A stretch of 8,560 nucleotides of DNA from Methanocorpusculaceae archaeon UBA456 (GTDB lineage: Archaea; Halobacteriota; Methanomicrobia; Methanomicrobiales; Methanocorpusculaceae), in the NCBI GenBank assembly GCA_002496395.1, contig DAJQ01000009.1:1-8560 (forward strand), read 5' to 3'. The translations under genes and the position numbers were made by a program. The notes below the pieces were generated by a model. It did no database searches and was not told where the DNA came from. It saw only the letters and a list, made by a program, of their open reading frames with translations. Below are positions 1-5,760 of the stretch, piece after piece; positions within the stretch are counted from its first letter, which is position 1; the number at the start of each line of letters is the position of its first letter.

Positions 1-293
1 CCATACGAATCAGCGAAGAGCCCACTAACTTCATTGTGGATCGTAGATGGCCCACAACGTAATCCCGGTGGCCGGTTTTTCGAGATAATCTGGTGGGATT
101 GCTTATCGGATCTTTTGGGTTTGCCTCAAACTTCATGATCTCCCTAAGTAATGCCTGTCTTTCCTTTCCGATTGTAGAAATACTACATTGATACTCCTGA
201 ACTGAGTCGGGGAGCTGGCCACACGCTCGTGAACAGGTTCCTGAATGCATAGACTCATATATGTGTGTGTAAGATATTTCTTACTGATTAGAT
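1..293. other. Left-edge region without an identifiable gene
   Basis: No protein family is recognisable here. On the minus strand one frame is open from an ATG at 250 to the window edge (about 83 codons), with an inner ATG at 136 preceded by GGAG at only 3 bases; its product includes the stretch KFEANPKDPISNP and matches nothing I know. On the plus strand, frame 1 is open from the edge to a TGA at 136-138. The two frames cover the same DNA, so at most one is real, and codon choice does not clearly favour either. It could be the end of a truncated gene, a decayed gene or plain intergenic DNA. The last 40 bases are AT-rich and serve as the promoter of the toxin-antitoxin pair. Confidence 0.35.
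256..263 (+). promoter_or_regulatory. Candidate TATA box of the toxin-antitoxin operon
   Basis: The octamer catatatg sits in an AT-rich patch about 31-38 bases before the antitoxin ATG at 294. Archaeal transcription usually starts about 25 bases after the TATA centre, which would place the start near 285 and leave a 5' leader of under 10 bases. No Shine-Dalgarno sequence precedes the ATG, so a leaderless transcript fits. This rests on spacing and composition alone. Confidence 0.4.
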
Positions 294-560
294 ATGGAGA
301 TCGGAATTATCAGAATGAGTTCAAAGGGGCAGATCGTCATCCCGGCATCGATGAGGAGAGATCTTGATGAGGGGGGACAAATCGTCATCATCAGGGATGG
401 AAGTCGTTTTATCTTAAAGCCGCTTGACGATCTTGAACCGGCACTGGAGGATGATATCAGGTTCGCCGAGCGGACAGAGAAAGCGTACCTGGAGTTTGAG
501 AAAGGAGAATCTATCAGAGAAAAGGATGTTGACTTCCTTCAAAAGCTGAAGTCATGGTAA
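294..560 (+). CDS. AbrB/MazE-family antitoxin (88 aa)
   Basis: Probable antitoxin and DNA-binding autorepressor of a type II toxin-antitoxin pair. Residues 5-45 match the swapped-hairpin AbrB/SpoVT/MazE fold: RMSSKGQIVIPASMRRDL is the family hallmark, followed by the second strand pair around IRDGSRFILKPL. The C-terminal half (46-88) is acidic and charged, as expected of the unfolded tail that wraps a toxin. Length is typical (75-95 aa). The ATG at 294 lies just after an AT-rich promoter patch with no ribosome site, so translation is probably leaderless; an inner ATG at 315 (Met8) would cut into the first strand and is less likely. The stop overlaps the next gene by 7 bases, implying translational coupling. 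Fold assignment is strong; the antitoxin role rests mainly on the partner gene. Confidence 0.85.
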   Translation: MEIGIIRMSSKGQIVIPASMRRDLDEGGQIVIIRDGSRFILKPLDDLEPALEDDIRFAERTEKAYLEFEKGESIREKDVDFLQKLKSW

Positions 561-802
561 CTGTTGCATATACTGCATCATTTGAAAAGACGGTTAAAAA
601 AATACGGGATGCCAGAACAAAGCAGCGGTTGAAGCAACAGATTATCCGGATCATCGGGGATCCTGAAATCGGAAAACCGATGAGATATGCCCGGAAAAAT
701 AGCCGTGAGGTTTATATTCCACCATTTCGGCTATCATATTGCTATGATGCTGCGGAAGATCTGCTCATCTTCCTTGATCTGTACCATAAGGATGAGCAGT
801 GA
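554..802 (+). CDS. RelE/ParE-superfamily toxin (82 aa)
   Basis: Probable toxin partner of the preceding AbrB-type gene. It is a small basic protein with the RelE/ParE order: an N-terminal strand (VTVAYTASF), two helices rich in Lys and Arg (residues 8-33, FEKTVKKIRDARTKQRL), then a beta sheet from about 43 to 78 containing PMRYARKNSREVY, PPFRLSYCYD and LLIFLDLYHKDEQ. The basic residues R44, R47, K48, R51 and R59 and the terminal Y77/H78 are candidates for RNA contacts, as in RelE-type ribosome-dependent mRNA endonucleases. The ATG lies inside the last codons of the antitoxin (7-base overlap), so the two are co-translated. Whether it cuts mRNA or targets gyrase like ParE cannot be told from sequence. 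No frameshift is seen, so the module looks intact. Confidence 0.8.
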   Translation: MVTVAYTASFEKTVKKIRDARTKQRLKQQIIRIIGDPEIGKPMRYARKNSREVYIPPFRLSYCYDAAEDLLIFLDLYHKDEQ

Positions 803-858
803 TGAGTAATCCTTAGTGTCTTGTACAATGGGGAAGATCTGTTTTCCTGCCTCCTCCC

Positions 859-1869
859 TCACCGCCGCTTCCATGCAAACATCGCCACGACAAAAAGAGC
901 CGCGATAGGTGCATAGATGAGCGGGCTCTTCTCAGGCCCGGGCTCAGATGCCGGGGTCTCCGGCCCTGGTATGATCGTCATTTGTGCTGGCAGCTCTGTA
1001 GGTGGCTCTTCAGTGGGTGGCATGCCTTCAAGCACGGTGATGGTTGTGGTGGCTGCCTGATCTGTCTTCAGCGACGTAACCTTGATTGTGTACTCATCAG
1101 GGAGGAACGCAGCAGGGTCGACCTCAAAGAAGAACCTCTGTGAGAAAGCGTCGCCTGGAACCACCTTTGCTATCCCTGAGGCTCCGGAGAAGGGCTCCGG
1201 TTTTGTCTTGCTGGTGTGTCCGAATGCTGATGATACGACCTCGACGAGGAGATCATTTCCCGCAGCCAGGTTCGTTCTTCCCGTGATCATAAACCTCTCT
1301 GCGGTGTATGCGGTACGTATCGTATCAATTTCGATCCGGGGTTCTTCGATGAGAAACGTCGTTCTCATGTAGGTATCATCGATATTCTGGCTGTCCAGAA
1401 GGCGAATGAGGGCTTCTGCTGCATTGGATGCCTGAAGCCGCCCGGGCCCTTCTGCAATGAAGACGTCCGCACCTGATGTTGCCACACTGCCTCTCATCCG
1501 CACATAGGTTGTCCCGGCAGTCGTCGTTGTATCCTCGATCACATCGAACCGGTTGTTCGCCATCGGGTGCTGAACGACGGCGAAATACTGTCCCGGTGCC
1601 ATCAGGCTTGTTCGTGTGCCGGTGAGCTCGTATGAGAAGCTTGCATCGGTTTCAACAGACTGCGTATCACGGAGGTAGTAGTTGTTCCCGAAGATCCAGA
1701 CTGCAACACCTGCACCGGGGCTTCCGTACGCATGCCCTTCGATAAAGACGCTATCGCCCTTTGCTGTCGAGTGAAGTGACTCCGACATGGAAGCGGCGGC
1801 TGGGACAGTGATGCTTACTATTGCTACGAGTACCAGTATCGTGGCAATTGCACCTCTATTCCATCTCAT
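859..1869 (-). CDS. Secreted C-terminally anchored methanogen surface protein
   Basis: Predicted cell-envelope protein of a family common in Methanomicrobiales and often annotated near DUF3821/S-layer-like proteins. Numbering from the ATG at 1869 gives 336 aa: a signal peptide (RWNRG, a hydrophobic core, then VPAAAS, cleavage near residue 26), a beta-rich module beginning GDSVFIEGHAYGSPGAGVAVW with GQYFAVVQHPM further on, and a second module beginning EEPRIEIDTI and ending DEYTIKVTSLKTD. A Pro/Glu/Thr-rich spacer follows, then one C-terminal membrane segment (APIAALFVVAMF) closed by WKRR. The frame extends upstream to 1938 and into the kinase gene, but the signal peptide and a GAGG at 1884-1881 favour starts at 1878 or 1869. 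It lies about 43 bases after the kinase stop, probably in the same transcript. Ligand and exact role are unknown. Confidence 0.7.
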   Translation of the reverse strand: MRWNRGAIATILVLVAIVSITVPAAASMSESLHSTAKGDSVFIEGHAYGSPGAGVAVWIFGNNYYLRDTQSVETDASFSYELTGTRTSLMAPGQYFAVVQHPMANNRFDVIEDTTTTAGTTYVRMRGSVATSGADVFIAEGPGRLQASNAAEALIRLLDSQNIDDTYMRTTFLIEEPRIEIDTIRTAYTAERFMITGRTNLAAGNDLLVEVVSSAFGHTSKTKPEPFSGASGIAKVVPGDAFSQRFFFEVDPAAFLPDEYTIKVTSLKTDQAATTTITVLEGMPPTEEPPTELPAQMTIIPGPETPASEPGPEKSPLIYAPIAALFVVAMFAWKRR

Positions 1870-1912
1870 CTCTTTCATATCCTCTCTTCCCGCCACGTAA
1901 GCAGGATACATA

Positions 1913-3448
1913 TCATCTATCCTCAATGCGGAAGGCATTTGATGGTACTATCATCTCAAATACGGCCCCCTCTCCCTCTTTTCCAATCTCCTGTATGATA
2001 ATGCCGGTGATGCCGAGGATCTCCCTTATAAAGAAGAGACCGAGCCCTGTGTTCTTCCCCACACCGCGTTCGAAAATCCGTTCCTTCTCCCTTTCCGGGA
2101 TTCCAACACCATCATCCTCGAAAAAGAGACTCACAGATTCACTTTCCTTCTTTTCAAACCACACGCGAACATGTGAGATATCGCCACCATATCGGATGGC
2201 ATTCTCCATCAGGTTGGAAAAGACTTTTGGGAGAAGTGGATCAGCATAGAGAGCAAAACCGTTAGTTTCATTTCTGATTTCGATCCCATTATTCGGGAGC
2301 TCTTCGATTAAACTGCTGATCGTATGCCATATCGGCTTTTGTACTCCCAGATTCTGATATTCACGTGTAAACTCTATCTGATGCTGAATGTTCTGTGATG
2401 CTGTTTCGATCAATGTGAGGTAACGTTCCAATTGTTCATCGTTATGTGTCTTCTGCGTCCGTTCGAGCGCAAACATCAGATAGCCATCCAGAACCATCAG
2501 CTGATTGAGAATATCATGACGAGTGATTCCCACCATGAGGTTGAGTTTCTTGTTGAGATTCTTCAGTGCGTTGGAGTAGCGAAAAATCTCATCTGCATGT
2601 TCTCTCTCCTCAATATCATGTTCAATCTTCTGGGTGATGTCCCGACCGACTCCCTCGATGGCAACAATCTCCCCATCATCATTATAAATTGGAATATTTC
2701 TCTGCTCAACCCATACGATGGTTCCATCCTTTTTGATCCAGCGAAGAGGGAGGGGTTTATCGATCGATCGGATGCCTGTGGCAATCTCTTCCAGAAGATA
2801 TCGATCCTCGGGATGGATGAGTTTGTACCCGAGATCCGGATCCCCGTAATGCTCTTCGGGGGTATATCCGGTAATATGGTAGGCGGCCGGATTCACATAA
2901 CTGAATTTCCGTTCAGGGAGGAGTTCAATCCGATAGATGATATCCTGTGCATTCTCAGCGAGTCGCCGGTAGCGTTCTTCACTCTCTCTCAGTTTCTGTC
3001 GTGTGCTATGTCTCTCTGTAATATCACGTATTGATTCGATTGCACCGATTACCTCTCCCCGGGAATTAAGGAGGGGGGCAGCTTTTGCCCAATGAATGGA
3101 GTGTTTGTTTCCTGGATCTGCACCCCGCGTCGTTGCTTCGATTATATGCCCACGTCTCTTAATATTTGAATATCTCAGGGTTATCTCATTATCATAGTGG
3201 AGAGCATAATCTATCAGCATGGGCAGCCGTTTGCCATAGAACAGCTCGCCATAGATATAATCTCCCTTTCCAATGATATCTGATGCTTTTACACCCGATA
3301 TCTTCTCCATTAGACTATTCCACGCAACAACCTCTCCATTTGAGTTTATGGCGAAGGTGGCATCAGGGAGGAAATCGATAAAAGATGCTATTCCCTGCCA
3401 GATATCTTCTGATTCCCTGAGCGAGTCCTGATGATGAACAACTCTCAT
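1913..3448 (-). CDS. Soluble PAS-PAS sensor histidine kinase
   Basis: Cytosolic two-component sensor kinase; no membrane segment or signal peptide is present. Numbering here is from the upstream GTG at 3457 (514 aa). PAS1 spans about 20-145 (FLPDATFAINSNGEVVAWN to GAIESIRDITER), PAS2 about 160-280 (LAENAQDIIYR, VNPAAYHITGYTPEE, HPEDR, closing GVGRDIT). A coiled helical dimerisation segment carries the probable phosphoacceptor H314 in TRHDILNQL, an H-box typical of methanogen kinases. The ATPase domain shows an N-box (NLMENAIRYGG, N419), G1 (DDGVGIPE, 448-455), F-box (IFERG) and G2 (TGLGLFF, 470-476), so it looks catalytically complete. The ATG at 3448 has GGTG 6 bases upstream and is preferred. 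No response regulator is encoded in view. The two PAS folds may bind a cofactor or ligand, but no haem or flavin signature residue is evident. Confidence 0.88.
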   Translation of the reverse strand: MRVVHHQDSLRESEDIWQGIASFIDFLPDATFAINSNGEVVAWNSLMEKISGVKASDIIGKGDYIYGELFYGKRLPMLIDYALHYDNEITLRYSNIKRRGHIIEATTRGADPGNKHSIHWAKAAPLLNSRGEVIGAIESIRDITERHSTRQKLRESEERYRRLAENAQDIIYRIELLPERKFSYVNPAAYHITGYTPEEHYGDPDLGYKLIHPEDRYLLEEIATGIRSIDKPLPLRWIKKDGTIVWVEQRNIPIYNDDGEIVAIEGVGRDITQKIEHDIEEREHADEIFRYSNALKNLNKKLNLMVGITRHDILNQLMVLDGYLMFALERTQKTHNDEQLERYLTLIETASQNIQHQIEFTREYQNLGVQKPIWHTISSLIEELPNNGIEIRNETNGFALYADPLLPKVFSNLMENAIRYGGDISHVRVWFEKKESESVSLFFEDDGVGIPEREKERIFERGVGKNTGLGLFFIREILGITGIIIQEIGKEGEGAVFEMIVPSNAFRIEDR

Positions 3449-3692
3449 TCTCTCCACCCTTCTTGTGTACTTCGTATGGGTCTCTGAATCATGGTTCCAT
3501 CATCTCCAGGTGGAGTGATACCTGATATTCTCCTCGTTGATAATAAAAAAATTCTGGTGTGAGCAATTTGACTGTTCCTGCTTGTTCTCCCACTCTCTGT
3601 CTGCATGGCCTGACCGGAATTACAATCCTGATCACCCTTTATCTCCTTCCAATAAAAATGGGATCTGCGGAGGCGTTCATATCCATCCAAAG
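3449..3692. promoter_or_regulatory. Divergent spacer between kinase and TPR genes
   Basis: This spacer of about 240 bases should hold two outward promoters. For the kinase (minus strand), the run ttttttattatc (plus positions about 3540-3552) is the best TATA candidate and implies a leader of roughly 65 bases. For the TPR gene (plus strand), aataaaaat at 3651-3659 is the best candidate and predicts a start near 3680. A short inverted repeat, CAGGT-8-ACCTG, lies at about 3507-3524 between them and could be an operator. The TPR frame stays open upstream to a TTG at 3537, but the encoded residues (Cys/Ser/Pro-rich, no TPR pattern) look non-coding. Confidence 0.4.
3452..3458 (-). promoter_or_regulatory. 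Ribosome binding site choosing the kinase start
   Basis: On the minus strand GGTGGAG precedes the ATG at 3448. GGTG, which pairs well with the archaeal 16S 3' end, lies 6 bases upstream. The in-frame GTG at 3457 would itself be part of this site, so the ATG, three codons later, is the more likely start. Confidence 0.6.
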
Positions 3693-4559
3693 GTGCTTCA
3701 GAAAAAGATCGAACGGGGAGAAATAGCCATGAATACGGGGAAATATGAAGAGGCTCTTCTAATTTATGATGAAATCCTGAAGAAGAGGCCGGATCATGCC
3801 GGCTTCTGGATGAAGCGTGCAGCCGCTCTCGTCTGTCTCGAACGCGATCAGGAGGCGCTTGAGTCGTTTGACCGCTCAATCGAGATCCATCCGCTGGATG
3901 CCGCTGCCTGGATCAGCCGTGGCGTGCTCCTTCATGAGATGGGCAGGGGCGAAGAAGCGGCTGCCTCGCTTGCGAAGGCAGAGGAGATAGATCCGAATCA
4001 TCCTGCCCTTCGAAATGCATGGGAAAGGCTGAAGAAACCGAAGCAATCTCCTGATTCTGCACCACAAACTGATCAGGATCCCATGAATTCCAGAAGAGAA
4101 TATCTTCTCTGGTGTGATTCCCTGAAACAAGCCCGGCGGTTCGATGAGGTGCTCAGGGCGGCAGAGGAAGGCCGGAAGAGATGGCCGGCGGATCTGAATT
4201 TTCAGAATATCATGGGCGCAGCACTGGTGGAGTTGGGACGGCCGGCTGAAGCCCTCCCTCTTCTTGAGGAAAATCTCTCAATCGATCCAGGGAGCGGGTA
4301 TGCCTGGCATTTTCATGGGCGGGCATTGATGGACTGCAAAAAATATGTTGAAGCGCTTGAATCTTTTGAAACTGCCCTCGAATATAGCCCTGAAAATGCA
4401 AATACCTGGTTCTATCGAAGCATTATTCTCCATACTTTTGGACAGATACAGGAGGCAGAAACCTCAATGAAAGAGGCGGTAAGACTTGATCCGGTAAACC
4501 TCGGATTGACTGCCTCACGCTATCTGGCTCTCTTTTCGGATCTGCTCAGAATGAAATGA
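3693..4559 (+). CDS. Tetratricopeptide repeat (TPR) protein
   Basis: Protein-protein interaction scaffold made almost wholly of TPRs; no signal peptide, membrane segment or enzyme domain, so presumably cytosolic. From the GTG at 3693 (288 aa) seven repeats are visible: 1-35 (GKYEEALLIYDEILKKRPDH), 36-69 (DQEALESFDRSIEIHP), 70-103 (GRGEEAAASLAKAEEIDP), then a polar linker of about 30 residues (KKPKQSPDSAPQTDQD), and four more repeats ending RFDEVLRAAEEGRKRWP, GRPAEALPLLEENLSIDP, KYVEALESFETALEYSP and GQIQEAETSMKEAVRLDP. The linker splits it into a three-repeat and a four-repeat superhelix. The start is uncertain: GTG 3693 completes helix A of repeat 1 but lacks a good ribosome site, while ATG 3729 has GGGGAG 8 bases upstream but removes most of that helix. 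It is divergent from the kinase gene; a functional link is guesswork. Confidence 0.85.
   Translation: MLQKKIERGEIAMNTGKYEEALLIYDEILKKRPDHAGFWMKRAAALVCLERDQEALESFDRSIEIHPLDAAAWISRGVLLHEMGRGEEAAASLAKAEEIDPNHPALRNAWERLKKPKQSPDSAPQTDQDPMNSRREYLLWCDSLKQARRFDEVLRAAEEGRKRWPADLNFQNIMGAALVELGRPAEALPLLEENLSIDPGSGYAWHFHGRALMDCKKYVEALESFETALEYSPENANTWFYRSIILHTFGQIQEAETSMKEAVRLDPVNLGLTASRYLALFSDLLRMK
3715..3720 (+). promoter_or_regulatory. Possible ribosome binding site for an inner TPR start
   Basis: GGGGAG stands 8 bases before the ATG at 3729, ideal archaeal spacing. It also codes for part of KIERGEIA, a normal TPR helix A, so it may be fortuitous. It is the main argument for a 276-residue product instead of the 288-residue form starting at 3693. 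Confidence 0.4.
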
Positions 4560-4568
4560 TCTGCCCTT

Positions 4569-4988
4569 TCACCTGACAACAGATCCGCCTGCTCTCTGCC
4601 AGGCGGAGATCCCTCCTCCGAGATTATGGATCCTGGTGAAACCGAGATCTCCCATAATGTTGAGAGCAGATTCTCCCCGAATGCCGGTTGCACAGTAGAT
4701 GAGATAAGATTCATCCCGATCGAGTCTCCCCACCTCATCAGCGAATGATGAAGAGATATCGATATTCACTGCGCCGGGGATATGGCCGGCAGCATACTCA
4801 TCCGGCCTTCTGACATCGATGATCGTAAGGGAGGAATCTGATTCAATCAGGAGGATCGCCTCACTTGCTGTAATCGTCTGGAGTGTTGGAACCGGATTAT
4901 TCTCTACGGATTCTCCCGGAGCAGTGCATCCGGATACTGCAAGCAGCATGAGAAGAATTAATCCTGCCGAAAAAACCGTTTTTCGCAT
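4569..4988 (-). CDS. Rhodanese-domain lipoprotein (139 aa)
   Basis: Single-domain rhodanese-like sulfurtransferase predicted to be exported and lipid-anchored on the outer face of the membrane. A basic N terminus (MRKTVF), a hydrophobic core and the lipobox LAVSGC (C21) form a lipoprotein signal. A short acidic/Pro linker leads to the rhodanese fold from about 37: IIDVRRPDEYAAGHIPGAVNI (56-76) is the family signature, and YCATGIRG carries the active-site Cys99 in the CxxGxR loop, which would hold a persulfide. The end, LGGGISAWQRAGG, is standard. It is intact and of normal size for a single-domain form. It is last in a minus-strand run behind the phosphodiesterase (73-base gap), so it may be co-transcribed or have its own promoter. 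The sulfur donor and acceptor are unknown; a cytosolic methanopterin role is unlikely given export. Confidence 0.88.
   Translation of the reverse strand: MRKTVFSAGLILLMLLAVSGCTAPGESVENNPVPTLQTITASEAILLIESDSSLTIIDVRRPDEYAAGHIPGAVNIDISSSFADEVGRLDRDESYLIYCATGIRGESALNIMGDLGFTRIHNLGGGISAWQRAGGSVVR
4584..4607. terminator. Hairpin at the convergent gene end
   Basis: TCCGCCTG (4584-4591) and CAGGCGGA (4600-4607) form a perfect 8-bp stem with an 8-base loop. It lies in the last codons of the rhodanese gene, 25 bases beyond the TPR stop, between two converging genes. There is no following U-tract on either strand, so termination is only a possibility; it may equally be a chance feature of the coding sequence. 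Confidence 0.3.
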
Positions 4989-5061
4989 AGCTTTCTATTG
5001 TCTCATCCGGATATCTGTTTTTCCTGCCGGGGTACTGGTACTCCGAATCAAATGCCGTTCT

Positions 5062-5757
5062 TTATGCATCTCTCACATTCAGGAAAGGGCCAAAAAATGC
5101 CCGTGCAGAAGACGGATCATCTGTTACTATCCCATCAACTCCTATTTCGGAAGCTTCCTCGAACACCTCTTCCGAATTGAGGGTCCATGCAATCACTTTG
5201 AGACTGGCTTTCCCTGCCGCACGAATCAGCTCCTCTGTCACATCAATAAACCGCAGAAGGATATATGATGCCGGGATCGATGCTGCCACCCGGACAGGAT
5301 CAGCACCAGGAGACCGGAAGATATACCCGATCCCGGCATCAGGGAGAAGGGGAGCGACCCGGCGGAGGCAGTCTGCATCAAAGGAGACGACCATCACCTT
5401 CGAAAGCCCAGATTCTTTCACAAGAGCGGCAACCTGCTCCTCATATCCTCCCTCCTTCAGCTCGATCACAAGCCCGCAGTCACCAAGGTCAAGGGCGAGC
5501 ACCTCTGCGAGTGTCGGGATCGGCTCACCCGCTCCGGCATCGAGTGCTTTCAGCTCAGTGAGGGTATGGCCAGAAACCAGGCCCGACCCATTCGTCGTCC
5601 GGTCAAGGGTCGGATCGTGGATCACAACCGGTACAGAATCCCGGCTTATCCGTACATCTATCTCGACATAGTCAGCCCATCTGCTCCCCTCCCAGAGGGC
5701 GGCAATGGTGTTCTCAGGCCGGGTGGCACGGGCTCCCCGGTGACCGATGATGATCAT
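5062..5757 (-). CDS. Glycerophosphodiester phosphodiesterase (231 aa)
   Basis: Member of the GDPD family, TIM-barrel enzymes that hydrolyse glycerophosphodiesters to an alcohol and glycerol phosphate using a divalent metal. The full catalytic set is visible: H6-R7 in GHRGARATRPENT with E15, metal ligands E32 and D34 in VEIDVRISRD, and catalytic H47 in VVIHDPTLDRTT. E99 and K101 in IELKEGGY and the late strand WTLNSEE (191-197) with GIVTDDP match later barrel strands. Length is that of the short single-domain form. No signal peptide is present, so it is cytosolic. The ATG at 5757 lies 3 bases after the stop of the methanopterin fusion gene, so the two are co-transcribed and probably translationally coupled. 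In archaea the natural substrate would be ether-lipid-derived glycerophosphodiesters rather than bacterial phospholipids (inference). Confidence 0.92.
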   Translation of the reverse strand: MIIIGHRGARATRPENTIAALWEGSRWADYVEIDVRISRDSVPVVIHDPTLDRTTNGSGLVSGHTLTELKALDAGAGEPIPTLAEVLALDLGDCGLVIELKEGGYEEQVAALVKESGLSKVMVVSFDADCLRRVAPLLPDAGIGYIFRSPGADPVRVAASIPASYILLRFIDVTEELIRAAGKASLKVIAWTLNSEEVFEEASEIGVDGIVTDDPSSARAFFGPFLNVRDA

Positions 5758-5760
5758 ATC

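Noticed and set aside
261..270. The short GT run (gtgtgtgt) as a microsatellite or phase-variable tract.
   Set aside because: It is only about five units long and lies outside any coding frame; too short to suggest slippage control.
2432..3034. A 200-codon plus-strand frame opposite the kinase gene.
   Set aside because: The minus strand here encodes clear PAS and H-box motifs; the plus translation has no recognisable pattern and is a complement shadow.
3500..3560. A minus-strand frame reading FIINEENIRYHSTW, reminiscent of a response-regulator start, just upstream of the kinase.
   Set aside because: It ends after a few codons, the key acidic pair is not present, and nothing beyond about 15 residues resembles a receiver domain. 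It is probably chance within the kinase promoter region.
3445..3879. A 144-codon minus-strand frame spanning the kinase/TPR spacer and the start of the TPR gene.
   Set aside because: More than half lies antisense to unmistakable TPR repeats, and it has low-complexity Arg/Ser/Pro content with no family match.
5029..5044. Inverted repeat GGGGTAC-TG-GTACTCC between the phosphodiesterase and rhodanese genes as a terminator.
   Set aside because: The loop is too tight, the stem includes a G-U pair, and no U-tract follows on the minus strand.
5177..5671. Plus-strand frame of 164 codons opposite the phosphodiesterase.
   Set aside because: The catalytic set of GDPD is intact on the minus strand; the plus translation is Ser/Arg-rich without motifs.
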